In this document: positions 1-6,210 of the stretch, piece by piece
Position numbering within the stretch: the first letter of the stretch is position 1
Layout of the letters: every line of letters starts with the position of its first letter
Assembly (NCBI GenBank): GCA_002412985.1
Contig: DHWC01000098.1
Coordinates: forward strand, 1 to 10,057
Direction of reading: 5' to 3'
DNA from: Methylocystaceae bacterium UBA5192
GTDB taxonomy: Bacteria; Pseudomonadota; Alphaproteobacteria; Rhizobiales; Beijerinckiaceae
Length of the DNA: 10,057 nt
Translations under genes and position numbers: made by a program
The notes under the pieces: generated by a model
Databases searched by the model: none
What the model was told of the DNA's origin: nothing
Seen by the model: the letters and a program-made list of their open reading frames with translations, nothing else

Positions 1-540
1 CTCAGCAAATTCTCGATCTTTGATCGATTTTGCATTGATAAAAACATTCAAAGCGCAGCTTCGCAGACCAGCGTTTGCAGCGAGCACAGCGACGCCTGCG
101 TCGCTAATAACATTGAGATTGCCCTTTTCAGCAGCCTCTTTCGATAGCTCAATAACTTCGAAGCAAACCTTACATGTTTGCAGGGGCGCAAGTGTCGCCT
201 CTTTCAGAGCAAGCTGTATCGATTGAAGGCGCGTGGCTTTTTCTTCATCAGTACCGCGCGGCAGGCCATAGGCGCTCATAAGCGTATTGAACGCCACAAC
301 ATCTTCATCAATGCCTTTAGTTAACGCAACGCGCAGACTCTCTGCTCTTTGCAGCGTTTTTTTCAAATCATCTGCTACAGACTCATAATTTTTTTTACCA
401 ATGGTCAGGTTACAGACCATCGAGACAAGAGCTGCGCCCATCGCGCCGGATAGGGCTGCTGCGCCACCACCGCCCGGGGTAGGCGCATCGCTTGCGAGTT
501 CATCAAGAAACTTGCCAATCGTGTCAGTTTTTGCGCTCAT
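1..540 (-). CDS. fchA: Methenyltetrahydrofolate cyclohydrolase FchA (5' part, runs off the window)
   Basis: The first 180 codons of an open frame begin with ATG at 540 and continue through the left edge without a stop. The product would interconvert methenyl-H4F and formyl-H4F in the cytosol, between MtdA and FtfL. The N-terminus (MSAKTDTIGKFLDELAS) is followed by a glycine- and alanine-rich segment (about residues 19-39, containing PTPGGGGAAA) typical of the cyclodeaminase/cyclohydrolase family (FTCD C-terminal domain fold). The rest is predicted helical. The M. extorquens Fch is about 208 residues, so roughly the last 30 are missing here. The start codon lies one base after the mtdA stop (TGA-A-ATG) and has only a weak Shine-Dalgarno, so translational coupling to mtdA is likely. 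Family identity is strong; the substrate assignment follows from the neighbours. Confidence 0.93.
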   Translation of the reverse strand, partial: MSAKTDTIGKFLDELASDAPTPGGGGAAALSGAMGAALVSMVCNLTIGKKNYESVADDLKKTLQRAESLRVALTKGIDEDVVAFNTLMSAYGLPRGTDEEKATRLQSIQLALKEATLAPLQTCKVCFEVIELSKEAAEKGNLNVISDAGVAVLAANAGLRSCALNVFINAKSIKDREFAE

Positions 541-541
541 T

Positions 542-1402
542 TCAGGCCAGCTCTTTCGCTTGCGCATAAATATTTTCGCAATCGAAAATCTTATCCGCGC
601 TCTCAAATAATTTACCAATACATTCACGATGCAATTTCAGCTTAAGACCGCCAAGCCCCAAAGCGCCAATCACTATCTTTCCATGGCGATCTTTTGCCTT
701 ATCGACCGCCTCAACACCGCCAATTCCAAGCGGAGGCTGAGCGTTGCAGTCTGCTAGCAGCTCAACGGTTGGATCATTCTGCCAATCTTTCTCATCAAGC
801 AGCGGAACGCCTATCGCTCCTGCGGCAAAAACAATCTGCGCGCCCTTAATCGCTTTGGCGCGCGCAGCATTATCTACCGCCTCGATCGGCGTAGGGGTAA
901 AGCCGAACCGCTCTTGAATTGCTTTGGACGCCGCATCAGCCCGTGACTTTTGACGAGATGTGATCGCGACTTCCGCGCCTTCAATGTTTAACATTGCGGC
1001 TGCGCGCATGCCTACCGGTCCTGTTCCAGCAAGCACAACTGCTTTTTTTCCGGCAAGCGGACGCGCCTTTGCCAACAAGGCGACACCAGCCGCAGCCGTT
1101 GTATTAGAGCCATTGGAGTCAAGCATGGCTGAAACGCGGAAGTTTGAGAAAAAGCGTTTCTTTACGGCCTTAAACACCGCTTCTCCTGCGGTCATATCGC
1201 CCCCGCCAACAAAGATTGCGGTAAATTGTTTTTCTTTCGGTCCGCGAGTGTAAATACACCCATCAACGAGCGCGCCAACATTAGCCGTAGTTACGCCGCC
1301 ATACCCAATGATATGATCAGCGCCGCCATCGTAACCAACAACCGTATCGAAAACGCTTGCAACTGGGTCTGTATCGAATAAGAACAACAGCTTTTTTGTC
1401 AT
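542..1402 (-). CDS. mtdA: NADP-dependent methylene-H4F/methylene-H4MPT dehydrogenase MtdA
   Basis: MtdA oxidises methylene-tetrahydrofolate (or methylene-tetrahydromethanopterin) to the methenyl form with NADP. In serine-cycle methylotrophs it supplies methylene-H4F for serine synthesis. The 286-residue product keeps family signatures along its length: FDTD near residue 9, VVGYDGGADHI near 21, MLDSNGSNTTAAAGVAL near 93, the Rossmann loop GTGPVGM at 126-132, basic residues S149-R-Q-K that suit NADP, and LGIGG and LGLGGLKLKLHR near the C-terminus. An ATG at 1408 would add two residues, but it sits directly against the GAG. The ATG at 1402 has GAG six bases upstream and aligns with the M. extorquens start (MSKKLLFQFDTD, from memory), so it is preferred. 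fchA follows after one base; hprA precedes after a 137-bp gap with two inverted repeats. Confidence 0.95.
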   Translation of the reverse strand: MTKKLLFLFDTDPVASVFDTVVGYDGGADHIIGYGGVTTANVGALVDGCIYTRGPKEKQFTAIFVGGGDMTAGEAVFKAVKKRFFSNFRVSAMLDSNGSNTTAAAGVALLAKARPLAGKKAVVLAGTGPVGMRAAAMLNIEGAEVAITSRQKSRADAASKAIQERFGFTPTPIEAVDNAARAKAIKGAQIVFAAGAIGVPLLDEKDWQNDPTVELLADCNAQPPLGIGGVEAVDKAKDRHGKIVIGALGLGGLKLKLHRECIGKLFESADKIFDCENIYAQAKELA

Positions 1403-1448
1403 GGACATCTCATTTTAAAACATGACCCATTTAGAGCCGAGAACGCAC

Positions 1449-1478
1449 TGACGATGTTGAGACATCAACGCTCGTCAA
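1449..1478 (-). promoter_or_regulatory. Inverted repeat and TTGACGAG element upstream of mtdA
   Basis: In the hprA-mtdA gap, GACGA-T-GTTGA (1450-1460) can pair with TCAAC-GC-TCGTC (1465-1476). This gives ten base pairs, a small internal loop and a four-base terminal loop. Read on the minus strand the site starts TTGACGAG (1478-1471), continues with TTGAT and ends CGTCA. The same three blocks occur in the same order upstream of ftfL (5805-5780). It could be an operator, an RNA hairpin, or part of a promoter with TTGACG as the -35. No convincing -10 box was found and no U-tract follows. The function is inference. Confidence 0.3.
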
Positions 1479-1513
1479 ATCTTGCATCACGCGCATCAGC
1501 AGCGCGAAAAGTC

Positions 1514-1533
1514 GTCTTGAAAAAGATCAAGAC
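1514..1533 (-). other. Hairpin just after the hprA stop codon
   Basis: GTCTTGA and TCAAGAC form a perfect 7-bp stem around a six-base loop. The stem starts six bases beyond the hprA TAA on the minus strand and is followed by GACTTTTCG. That T-run is too short and displaced for a strong intrinsic terminator. A partial attenuator or 3'-end stabilising hairpin that lowers mtdA-fchA relative to hprA is plausible. Confidence 0.35.
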
Positions 1534-1539
1534 AAATAT

Positions 1540-2481
1540 TTAAGCGGTGACAATATTTCGTGGGGCGCCTGCAACAAAGGCGTCGATGTTATCGATCAGC
1601 TGATCCGCCAACACTTGCATCGCCTCCTTTGAAGCCCAAGCCACGTGCGGAGTAATGATCAAATTCGGGATCGTGGGATCAAGTAAAATGTTCCCATTCT
1701 TTGGTGGCTCAGCTGTAAGCACGTCAAACCCGGCCCCTGCGATAACCCCTTTGCGTAAAGCATCGGCTAACGCCGCTTCATCAACTATGCCGCCACGCGC
1801 TGTGTTGATGATACACGCCGATTTTTTCATCGCCGCCAATTCTTTTACGCTGATCATATTCTTTGTATGTGGCGTCAAAGGTAAATTCAGCGTCACAACA
1901 TCAGATTCGCGAAGTATCGTTGCGAGATCAACTATGTTTGAACCGGGCGCAACGTCGTTTATTAAGACTTTCATCCCGAGCGCCAGGGCTCTTCTTTCTA
2001 TCTCTTTTCCTAGCGCGCCATAACCAATAATGCCCAGCGTTGAGCCGGCAATGTCATATATTGGATAATCAAAGTAGCAAAACTGATTAGCATATCCCCA
2101 GCGACCATGCTGAACCGAATTATGATAATTAACTAGATTCCGACGCAAGGCGAAAAGCAAAGCGAACACATGCTCAGGCAGTGTATTAAAAGCGTAATTC
2201 CGAATATTTGATACAATGATGCCATTGGCGGAGGTATAGGCTTTATCGATGACATCAGTACCAGTCGCCGCAACGGCAATTAGTTTCAAGTCAGGTAATT
2301 GTTTGAGCGTCGCTTCGCGTAGGGGTACTTTATTCGTAATACAAATATCCGCACCCCTTAAACGCTCCACCACCTCATCTTGAGAAGTTTGAGCGTATTC
2401 CTTGTAGTCATGCGGGAAATTAGGTGTTCGCACATTGGCGTCGAGCGTTTCACGATCTAGAAAAACAATTTTATGCGACAT
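1540..2481 (-). CDS. hprA: Hydroxypyruvate reductase HprA (NAD(P)H-dependent, D-2-hydroxyacid dehydrogenase family)
   Basis: HprA reduces hydroxypyruvate, made by SgaA, to D-glycerate in the cytosolic serine cycle. The 313-residue product has the D-isomer 2-hydroxyacid dehydrogenase layout: an N-terminal substrate domain, the nucleotide motif GYGALG at 153-158, and the catalytic triad Arg229 (NTARGG), Glu258 (AEPP) and His279 (TPHVAW). Long stretches such as QFCYFDYPIYDIAGSTLG (133-150) are recognisable from methylotroph HprA. A TTG at 2493 would lengthen the protein by four residues. The ATG at 2481 has the strong Shine-Dalgarno GGGGGAAG just upstream and gives the expected N-terminus (MSHKIVFLDRE), so it is chosen. 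Upstream, a plus-facing terminator hairpin separates it from sgaA; downstream a hairpin follows its stop. Confidence 0.95.
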   Translation of the reverse strand: MSHKIVFLDRETLDANVRTPNFPHDYKEYAQTSQDEVVERLRGADICITNKVPLREATLKQLPDLKLIAVAATGTDVIDKAYTSANGIIVSNIRNYAFNTLPEHVFALLFALRRNLVNYHNSVQHGRWGYANQFCYFDYPIYDIAGSTLGIIGYGALGKEIERRALALGMKVLINDVAPGSNIVDLATILRESDVVTLNLPLTPHTKNMISVKELAAMKKSACIINTARGGIVDEAALADALRKGVIAGAGFDVLTAEPPKNGNILLDPTIPNLIITPHVAWASKEAMQVLADQLIDNIDAFVAGAPRNIVTA

Positions 2482-2511
2482 AACTTCCCCCAACGGCGCC
2501 CAAAATTAAGT

Positions 2512-2544
2512 CCCTCCCCCCACTATGAGGGGAGGGCTTTTTTT
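2512..2544 (+). terminator. Intrinsic terminator pointing against the serine-cycle operon
   Basis: CCCTCCCC (2512-2519) pairs perfectly with GGGGAGGG (2529-2536) across a nine-base loop, and the plus strand continues C then seven T (2538-2544). This is a textbook Rho-independent terminator for plus-strand transcription, yet it lies in the 67-bp gap between sgaA and hprA, both minus. In the operon direction the same hairpin is preceded by the A-run and followed by ACTTAATTTT, a poor U-tract. Leftward it would be at most a leaky attenuator. Its visible orientation suggests it stops antisense transcripts entering sgaA. Confidence 0.7.
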
Positions 2545-2548
2545 ATGC

Positions 2549-3742
2549 TTACATCTTGAGAAGCGGATTGGCGCGATAAACCGCTTGCGCAGCCGCTACG
2601 CCTGATCCTGGCTGGATTTTTATGCCATTATCAAGCATCGCCATTTCTGCGCCAGCAATCGCTCCAAGCAGCATTAACTCATTCAGATCGCCCAAATGCC
2701 CAATACGGAAAACCTTTCCAGCAACCTGAGAGAGACCCGCGCCAAGAGCGAGATTATAACGCTTATAGGCGGTTTCAATAACCTTAGCTGCGTCGAAACC
2801 CTCTGGCACAACAATCGCTGTAACCGTATCTGAATTCCATTTAGGTTCTTTAGCGCATGTCTTAAGACCCCAGGCCGCAACAGCAGCGCGCGTGCCTTCA
2901 GCAAGATGATGATGCCGCTTGTAAACCTGATCCAATCCCTCTTCAAAAAGAATCGACAGCGACTCTTTAAGTCCATAGAGCAATGGAACGGATGGCGTAT
3001 ATGGGAAGTAGCCATTGGCGTTTTGCGCGATCATATCTTGGAATTCAAAATAAGCGCGACGCCCTTTATTTGTCTTGCCTTTTTCGATCGCTTTCTGACT
3101 AGCGGCCATCAGTAACAGACCTGCAGGCAGCATAAATCCTTTTTGGGAGCCAGAGACAATAACGTCAACGCCCCATTCATCCATTTTGAACTCAAGAGAA
3201 GCGACAGAGGATACGCCGTCAACAAACAGCAAAGCTGGATGCTTGGCATTGTCAATCGCCTTGCGGACTGCGGCAATATCTGAGGTCACGCCAGTCGCGG
3301 TCTCATTATGAGTCGCAAGCACGGCTTTGATTTCATGATTTTTATCAGCCTTGAGCGTCTCTTCAATTAGCTCAGGATCATTGCCCGTGCCCCACTCGCG
3401 CTCTTGCACGACAACTTCAAGGCCCTGGCGCTTACATAAATCAATCCAGAGATGCGAAAACTGGCCAAAGCGCTGGGCGAGAACCTTATCGCCTGGCGAA
3501 AGCGTATTGGTGATTGCAGCTTCCCAGCCGCCCGTGCCTGATGCTGGAAAAATAAAGGCATGGCCTTTTTCTGTGCCAAATACTTTTTTAAGCCCAGGAA
3601 AAAGGGGCTTTACTAAATCAGGGAAAGTTGGCGAGCGATGATCTTCTGAAGCGACGGCCATGGCGCGTACGACACGATCGGGCAAATTGGTTGGACCCGG
3701 CACGAAAAGAAAGTTTTTACCGGGAACTCTAGAATTCAACAT
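2549..3742 (-). CDS. sgaA: Serine-glyoxylate aminotransferase SgaA
   Basis: SgaA is a PLP enzyme that transfers the amino group of serine to glyoxylate, giving hydroxypyruvate and glycine, a core serine-cycle step. The 397-residue product belongs to the class V aminotransferase (AGXT/SPT) group. It has FVPGPTNLPDRVVRAM near residue 13, the PLP-region FPASGTGGWEAA at 65-76, the metal-free cofactor aspartate in LLFVDGVSS (D175), the Schiff-base lysine K201 in SGSQKG, and GAGLSQVAGKVFRIGHLGDLNE (about 334-355). An upstream ATG at 3796 would add 18 unrelated residues. The ATG at 3742 has a near-perfect Shine-Dalgarno (AAGGAG, about six bases away) and matches the usual N-terminus, so it is preferred. 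It is second in the operon, 92 bp after ftfL, and supplies HprA. Confidence 0.95.
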   Translation of the reverse strand: MLNSRVPGKNFLFVPGPTNLPDRVVRAMAVASEDHRSPTFPDLVKPLFPGLKKVFGTEKGHAFIFPASGTGGWEAAITNTLSPGDKVLAQRFGQFSHLWIDLCKRQGLEVVVQEREWGTGNDPELIEETLKADKNHEIKAVLATHNETATGVTSDIAAVRKAIDNAKHPALLFVDGVSSVASLEFKMDEWGVDVIVSGSQKGFMLPAGLLLMAASQKAIEKGKTNKGRRAYFEFQDMIAQNANGYFPYTPSVPLLYGLKESLSILFEEGLDQVYKRHHHLAEGTRAAVAAWGLKTCAKEPKWNSDTVTAIVVPEGFDAAKVIETAYKRYNLALGAGLSQVAGKVFRIGHLGDLNELMLLGAIAGAEMAMLDNGIKIQPGSGVAAAQAVYRANPLLKM

Positions 3743-3781
3743 GTTTGGCTCCTTTTGAGCTTTAGGCTTCCTCAATAATAG

Positions 3782-3814
3782 ACTAGCGATACTCAAATTT
3801 TGAACATCGCTAGT
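3782..3814 (-). other. Inverted repeat between ftfL and sgaA
   Basis: ACTAGCGAT (3782-3790) and ATCGCTAGT (3806-3814) form a perfect 9-bp stem. The 15-base spacer itself contains TCAA...TTGA, which can extend the hairpin inward. It lies 20 bases beyond the ftfL stop on the minus strand and is followed by CTATTATTG, not a U-tract. On the plus strand TTTTCTTCTTC follows, so it could act weakly as a plus-strand terminator. An intercistronic mRNA-stability or processing element is the most natural reading for the operon. Confidence 0.45.
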
Positions 3815-3834
3815 TTTCTTCTTCGAAGTTCAGA

Positions 3835-5538
3835 TTAAAACAGACCGGAAATCCGGCCGTCGCCGCCAACTTCAATATTATTTGCAGCAGGCGTTTTAGG
3901 CAGACCAGGCATCGTCATGATGTCGCCACACACCACGACAACGAATTCAGCACCAGCAGAAAGACGCAATTCGCGGATGGGAATTGTAAAACCTGACGGC
4001 GCGCCTTTAGCGTTTTGGTCGGTTGAGAAACTATATTGCGTCTTTGCAATACAAACCGGAAGATGACCAAAACCTTCCTTTTCTAATTCAGCAAATCTAG
4101 CCTTTACGCTAGAGTCATAGGCTATATCGTTGGCGCCATATAACTCTTTTGCGATCGTTCGGACTTTCTCAGCCAAAGGCAATTCATCCGCGTAAAGCGG
4201 CTTGAAATTAGAAGGCTGCGCGTCGATTGTCGAAACGACAGCGCGCGCCAAATCAGCGGCACCCTCTCCGCCCGAGCCCCAGTTATCAGCAACAACGCAA
4301 TCAACGCCCTCTGATTTACAGAGTCGCTCAAGCGTAGCCATCTCAGCAGATGTGTCAGAGGAAAATTTATTCACTGTAACAAGAACAGGGACGCCAAATT
4401 TACGTACATTAGCGATATGACGCTTGAGGTTTGCAAAACCTGACTCAACTGCGGCGACATTCTCGCCTTTAAGATCATCCTTCGCCACGCCGCCATGCAT
4501 TTTTAGCGCGCGGATAGTCGCGACAATCACCGTTATGTCCGGCTTTAGTCCCGCCTTACGACACTTAATGTCAAAGAATTTTTCTGCGCCAAGATCTGCG
4601 CCAAATCCCGCCTCGGTCACAACGTAATCGGCAAGTTTAAGTCCAGATTTCGTTGCGATGACAGAATTACATCCATGCGCAATATTAGCGAACGGGCCGC
4701 CGTGAATAATGGCTGGGTTATTTTCTAATGTCTGCACAAGATTAGGCGCGATTGCGTCTTTCAAAAGCGCCGCCATCGAACCTGCGGCTTTAAGCTCAGA
4801 AGCGCGAATATTTTTCTTCTCGCGCGTTTGCCCGACAACGATATTGCCAAGTCTCTTTTGCAAATCAGAGAAGTTAGAGGCGAGGCAAAATATAGCCATT
4901 ACTTCTGAAGCAACCGTAATATCAAAACCGTCTTCGCGTGAAAACCCGTTTGAAACGCCCCCTAAAGACGATACGATCGAGCGCAAAGCTCTGTCATTCA
5001 TATCAACAACACGTCGCCAACTAATGCGCCGCGTGTCGAGACCCAAACTATTGCCCCAATACACGTGGTTATCGATCAACGCCGCAAGGAGATTATTCGC
5101 CGCACCAATAGCGTGGAAATCGCCTGTAAAGTGAAGATTGATATCCTCCATTGGAACAACCTGGGCATATCCGCCGCCGGCCGCGCCGCCTTTCACGCCA
5201 AAACAGGGACCAAGACTAGGCTCCCTTAAGCAGCAGAGCGCTTTCTTACCAATATGATTAAGCCCATCGGTTAATCCGACAGTCGTTGTCGTCTTACCCT
5301 CTCCCGCTGGGGTTGGCGTAATCGCCGTGACTAGAATTAATTTGCCCTCAGGCTTGCTTTCCAGTGAAGCAATATAGTCGAGGGAGATCTTTCCCTTATA
5401 GTGCCCATAAGGCTGCACAAACTCTGCGGGAATACCAAGCTTCTCACGCGCAACATCAACGATCGGACGCATTTTCGCATTTTGCGAGATCTCGATGTCT
5501 GACTTTGGCGCAAGGTGCTGGTTATCTTTACCGCTCAT
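3835..5538 (-). CDS. ftfL: Formate-tetrahydrofolate ligase FtfL (formyl-H4F synthetase)
   Basis: FtfL couples ATP hydrolysis to formate and H4F, giving 10-formyl-H4F, the entry point of formate carbon into the serine cycle. The 567-residue product carries the family's ATP-binding loop TPTPAGEGKTTTT at 74-86 and the highly conserved stretch REPSLGPCFGVKGGAAGGG at 105-123. DINLHFTGDFHAI follows at 132-144, then GGPFANIAHGCNS, VTEAGFGADLGAEKF, VNKFSSDT and the C-terminal GDIMTMPGLPKTPAA. It is about ten residues longer than the M. extorquens enzyme, all at the N-terminus before SDIEI. There is no better internal start, and the ATG at 5538 has GAGGGGAG nine bases upstream. It is the first gene of the block, so its 672-bp upstream region probably holds the main promoter. 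Confidence 0.97.
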   Translation of the reverse strand: MSGKDNQHLAPKSDIEISQNAKMRPIVDVAREKLGIPAEFVQPYGHYKGKISLDYIASLESKPEGKLILVTAITPTPAGEGKTTTTVGLTDGLNHIGKKALCCLREPSLGPCFGVKGGAAGGGYAQVVPMEDINLHFTGDFHAIGAANNLLAALIDNHVYWGNSLGLDTRRISWRRVVDMNDRALRSIVSSLGGVSNGFSREDGFDITVASEVMAIFCLASNFSDLQKRLGNIVVGQTREKKNIRASELKAAGSMAALLKDAIAPNLVQTLENNPAIIHGGPFANIAHGCNSVIATKSGLKLADYVVTEAGFGADLGAEKFFDIKCRKAGLKPDITVIVATIRALKMHGGVAKDDLKGENVAAVESGFANLKRHIANVRKFGVPVLVTVNKFSSDTSAEMATLERLCKSEGVDCVVADNWGSGGEGAADLARAVVSTIDAQPSNFKPLYADELPLAEKVRTIAKELYGANDIAYDSSVKARFAELEKEGFGHLPVCIAKTQYSFSTDQNAKGAPSGFTIPIRELRLSAGAEFVVVVCGDIMTMPGLPKTPAANNIEVGGDGRISGLF

Positions 5539-5546
5539 AATTATTT

Positions 5547-5578
5547 GCTCCCCTCAACGCGCAGCACGGGCGCGCTTG
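5547..5578 (-). promoter_or_regulatory. ftfL leader hairpin abutting its ribosome binding site
   Basis: On the minus strand CAA-G-CGCGC (5578-5570) pairs with GCGCG-TTG (5562-5555) around a seven-base loop: eight base pairs with one bulged G. The stem runs straight into the ftfL Shine-Dalgarno (GAGGGGAG, 5555-5548). Such a hairpin could tune ribosome access or protect the mRNA 5' end. No known riboswitch class was recognised. The pairing is visible; the role is inferred. Confidence 0.35.
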
Positions 5579-5646
5579 AATATTTTTTTATTTAAAGCCC
5601 AGACGCAGTTCTCCGCGCCTCGTCGTGTTAGCCGAGAACCTCAGAC

Positions 5647-5671
5647 CAATGCCGCTAAGCATTGCTTTTTT
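5647..5671 (+). terminator. Plus-facing intrinsic terminator upstream of ftfL
   Basis: CAATGC (5647-5652) and GCATTG (5659-5664) form a perfect 6-bp stem with a six-base loop, then C and six T (5666-5671). The only upstream sequence on the plus strand is antisense to ftfL or the 5539-5646 leader. GTTCTC (from 5608) and GAGAAC (to 5639) just before it can also pair. A short plus-strand RNA of roughly 60-130 nt ending here, or a block to antisense transcription, would explain it. Confidence 0.5.
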
Positions 5672-5779
5672 CCCTGACCGTAGTGAGATCTCATTATGGC
5701 TTCAAGGACGCCAGTTGCCGCAGCTCGACCGTACCGGCACGCCCTCCATGAGTTGAACTTAAATCTCGAGGAATTCGTA

Positions 5780-5805
5780 TGACGGGAATCAATTTTCCTC
5801 GTCAA
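5780..5805 (-). promoter_or_regulatory. Candidate regulatory site or -35 region upstream of ftfL
   Basis: The minus strand reads CTTGACGAG, then TTGAT, then CGTCA. CTTGAC is a good alphaproteobacterial sigma-70 -35 box, but the hexamers 16-18 bases on match -10 poorly. TGACG and CGTCA at its ends are inverted. The blocks TTGACGAG, TTGAT and CGTCA recur in the same order upstream of mtdA (1478-1449). A shared operator is possible; M. extorquens serine-cycle genes are known to be controlled by the LysR-type regulator QscR. Chance similarity is not excluded. Confidence 0.25.
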
Positions 5806-6130
5806 GCGGCAAGGGGCAAAGTGACATTGGCCCAACAGACCCGCGCCCAACATGCTGCCGAAAGGTCATCAGCGTCCCCAACAGCCAAGCACATTCGTTT
5901 AGCGGGCAAGCCTTAGAATTTTAGCAACCCGAAAGGATGGTCATTACTCATTTTAGATTAACATTATTATTATTTTAAATTACAATGATTTAGAGAGTTT
6001 TTATAAAAATAATTGAGCTGATTAGGTAGGCTATAGATGAGAATAAAAGTGATGAATTTCAGAAAAAGCGCCTGTCCAATCCTACCCGTGCACCTAGGGT
6101 CCGGGCAGGAAGATTAAGGATTTGATGCGT

Positions 6131-6195
6131 AAAAAAAAATTTGTCGCAGCCTGCCGTCGCACGCATCTGCCAATAGATCGATTGGCCGGACAAAT
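6131..6195 (-). terminator. Probable msrB terminator with a branched stem
   Basis: On the minus strand, 15 bases after the msrB stop, ATTTGTC (6195-6189) pairs perfectly with GACAAAT (6145-6139), followed at once by eight more T (6138-6131). Inside the loop CCAAT/ATTGG (6171-6186) and GCAG/CTGC can form two further arms, giving a three-way-junction shape. The U-tract and position make termination of msrB likely, although the closing stem is AT-rich. Confidence 0.5.
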
Positions 6196-6210
6196 AGAGC
6201 CCGATCCAGA

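Larger units (their letters stand above)
5539..6210. other. 672-bp gene-free stretch between ftfL and msrB
   Basis: No convincing gene was found. From left to right it holds the ftfL leader hairpin (5547-5578), a plus-facing terminator (5647-5671) and a more GC-rich block of interrupted frames (about 5588-5936). A strongly AT-rich tract follows (about 5937-6066), then short inverted repeats and the probable msrB terminator (6131-6195). In the minus frame ending at TAA 5588-5590, a long open stretch is broken by only three stops between about 5590 and 5930, as in a decayed gene or a leader region. On the plus strand two tiny overlapping ORFs (5696-5782 and 5779-5916) lie in the same block. The ftfL promoter should be here, but no clear -35/-10 pair was identified. 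Confidence 0.6.

Noticed and set aside
20..226. Plus-strand ORF of 68 codons at the left edge
   Set aside because: It lies antisense to fchA, whose minus-strand translation matches the cyclohydrolase family throughout.
5641..5853. Minus-strand ORF of 70 codons upstream of ftfL
   Set aside because: No ribosome binding site, composition unlike the neighbouring proteins and no recognisable motif; probably chance.
5539..5936. Riboswitch or known ncRNA (THF, glycine, cobalamin, SAM, 6S, tmRNA, SRP RNA)
   Set aside because: None of the conserved sequence cores I know for these classes was found on either strand.
6079..6186. Att site or insertion-sequence remnant suggested by AATCCT/AGGATT, GATGCGT/ACGCATC and CCAAT/ATTGG repeats
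   Set aside because: The repeats are short, no flanking target duplication or transposase fragment is present, and part is better explained by the msrB terminator.
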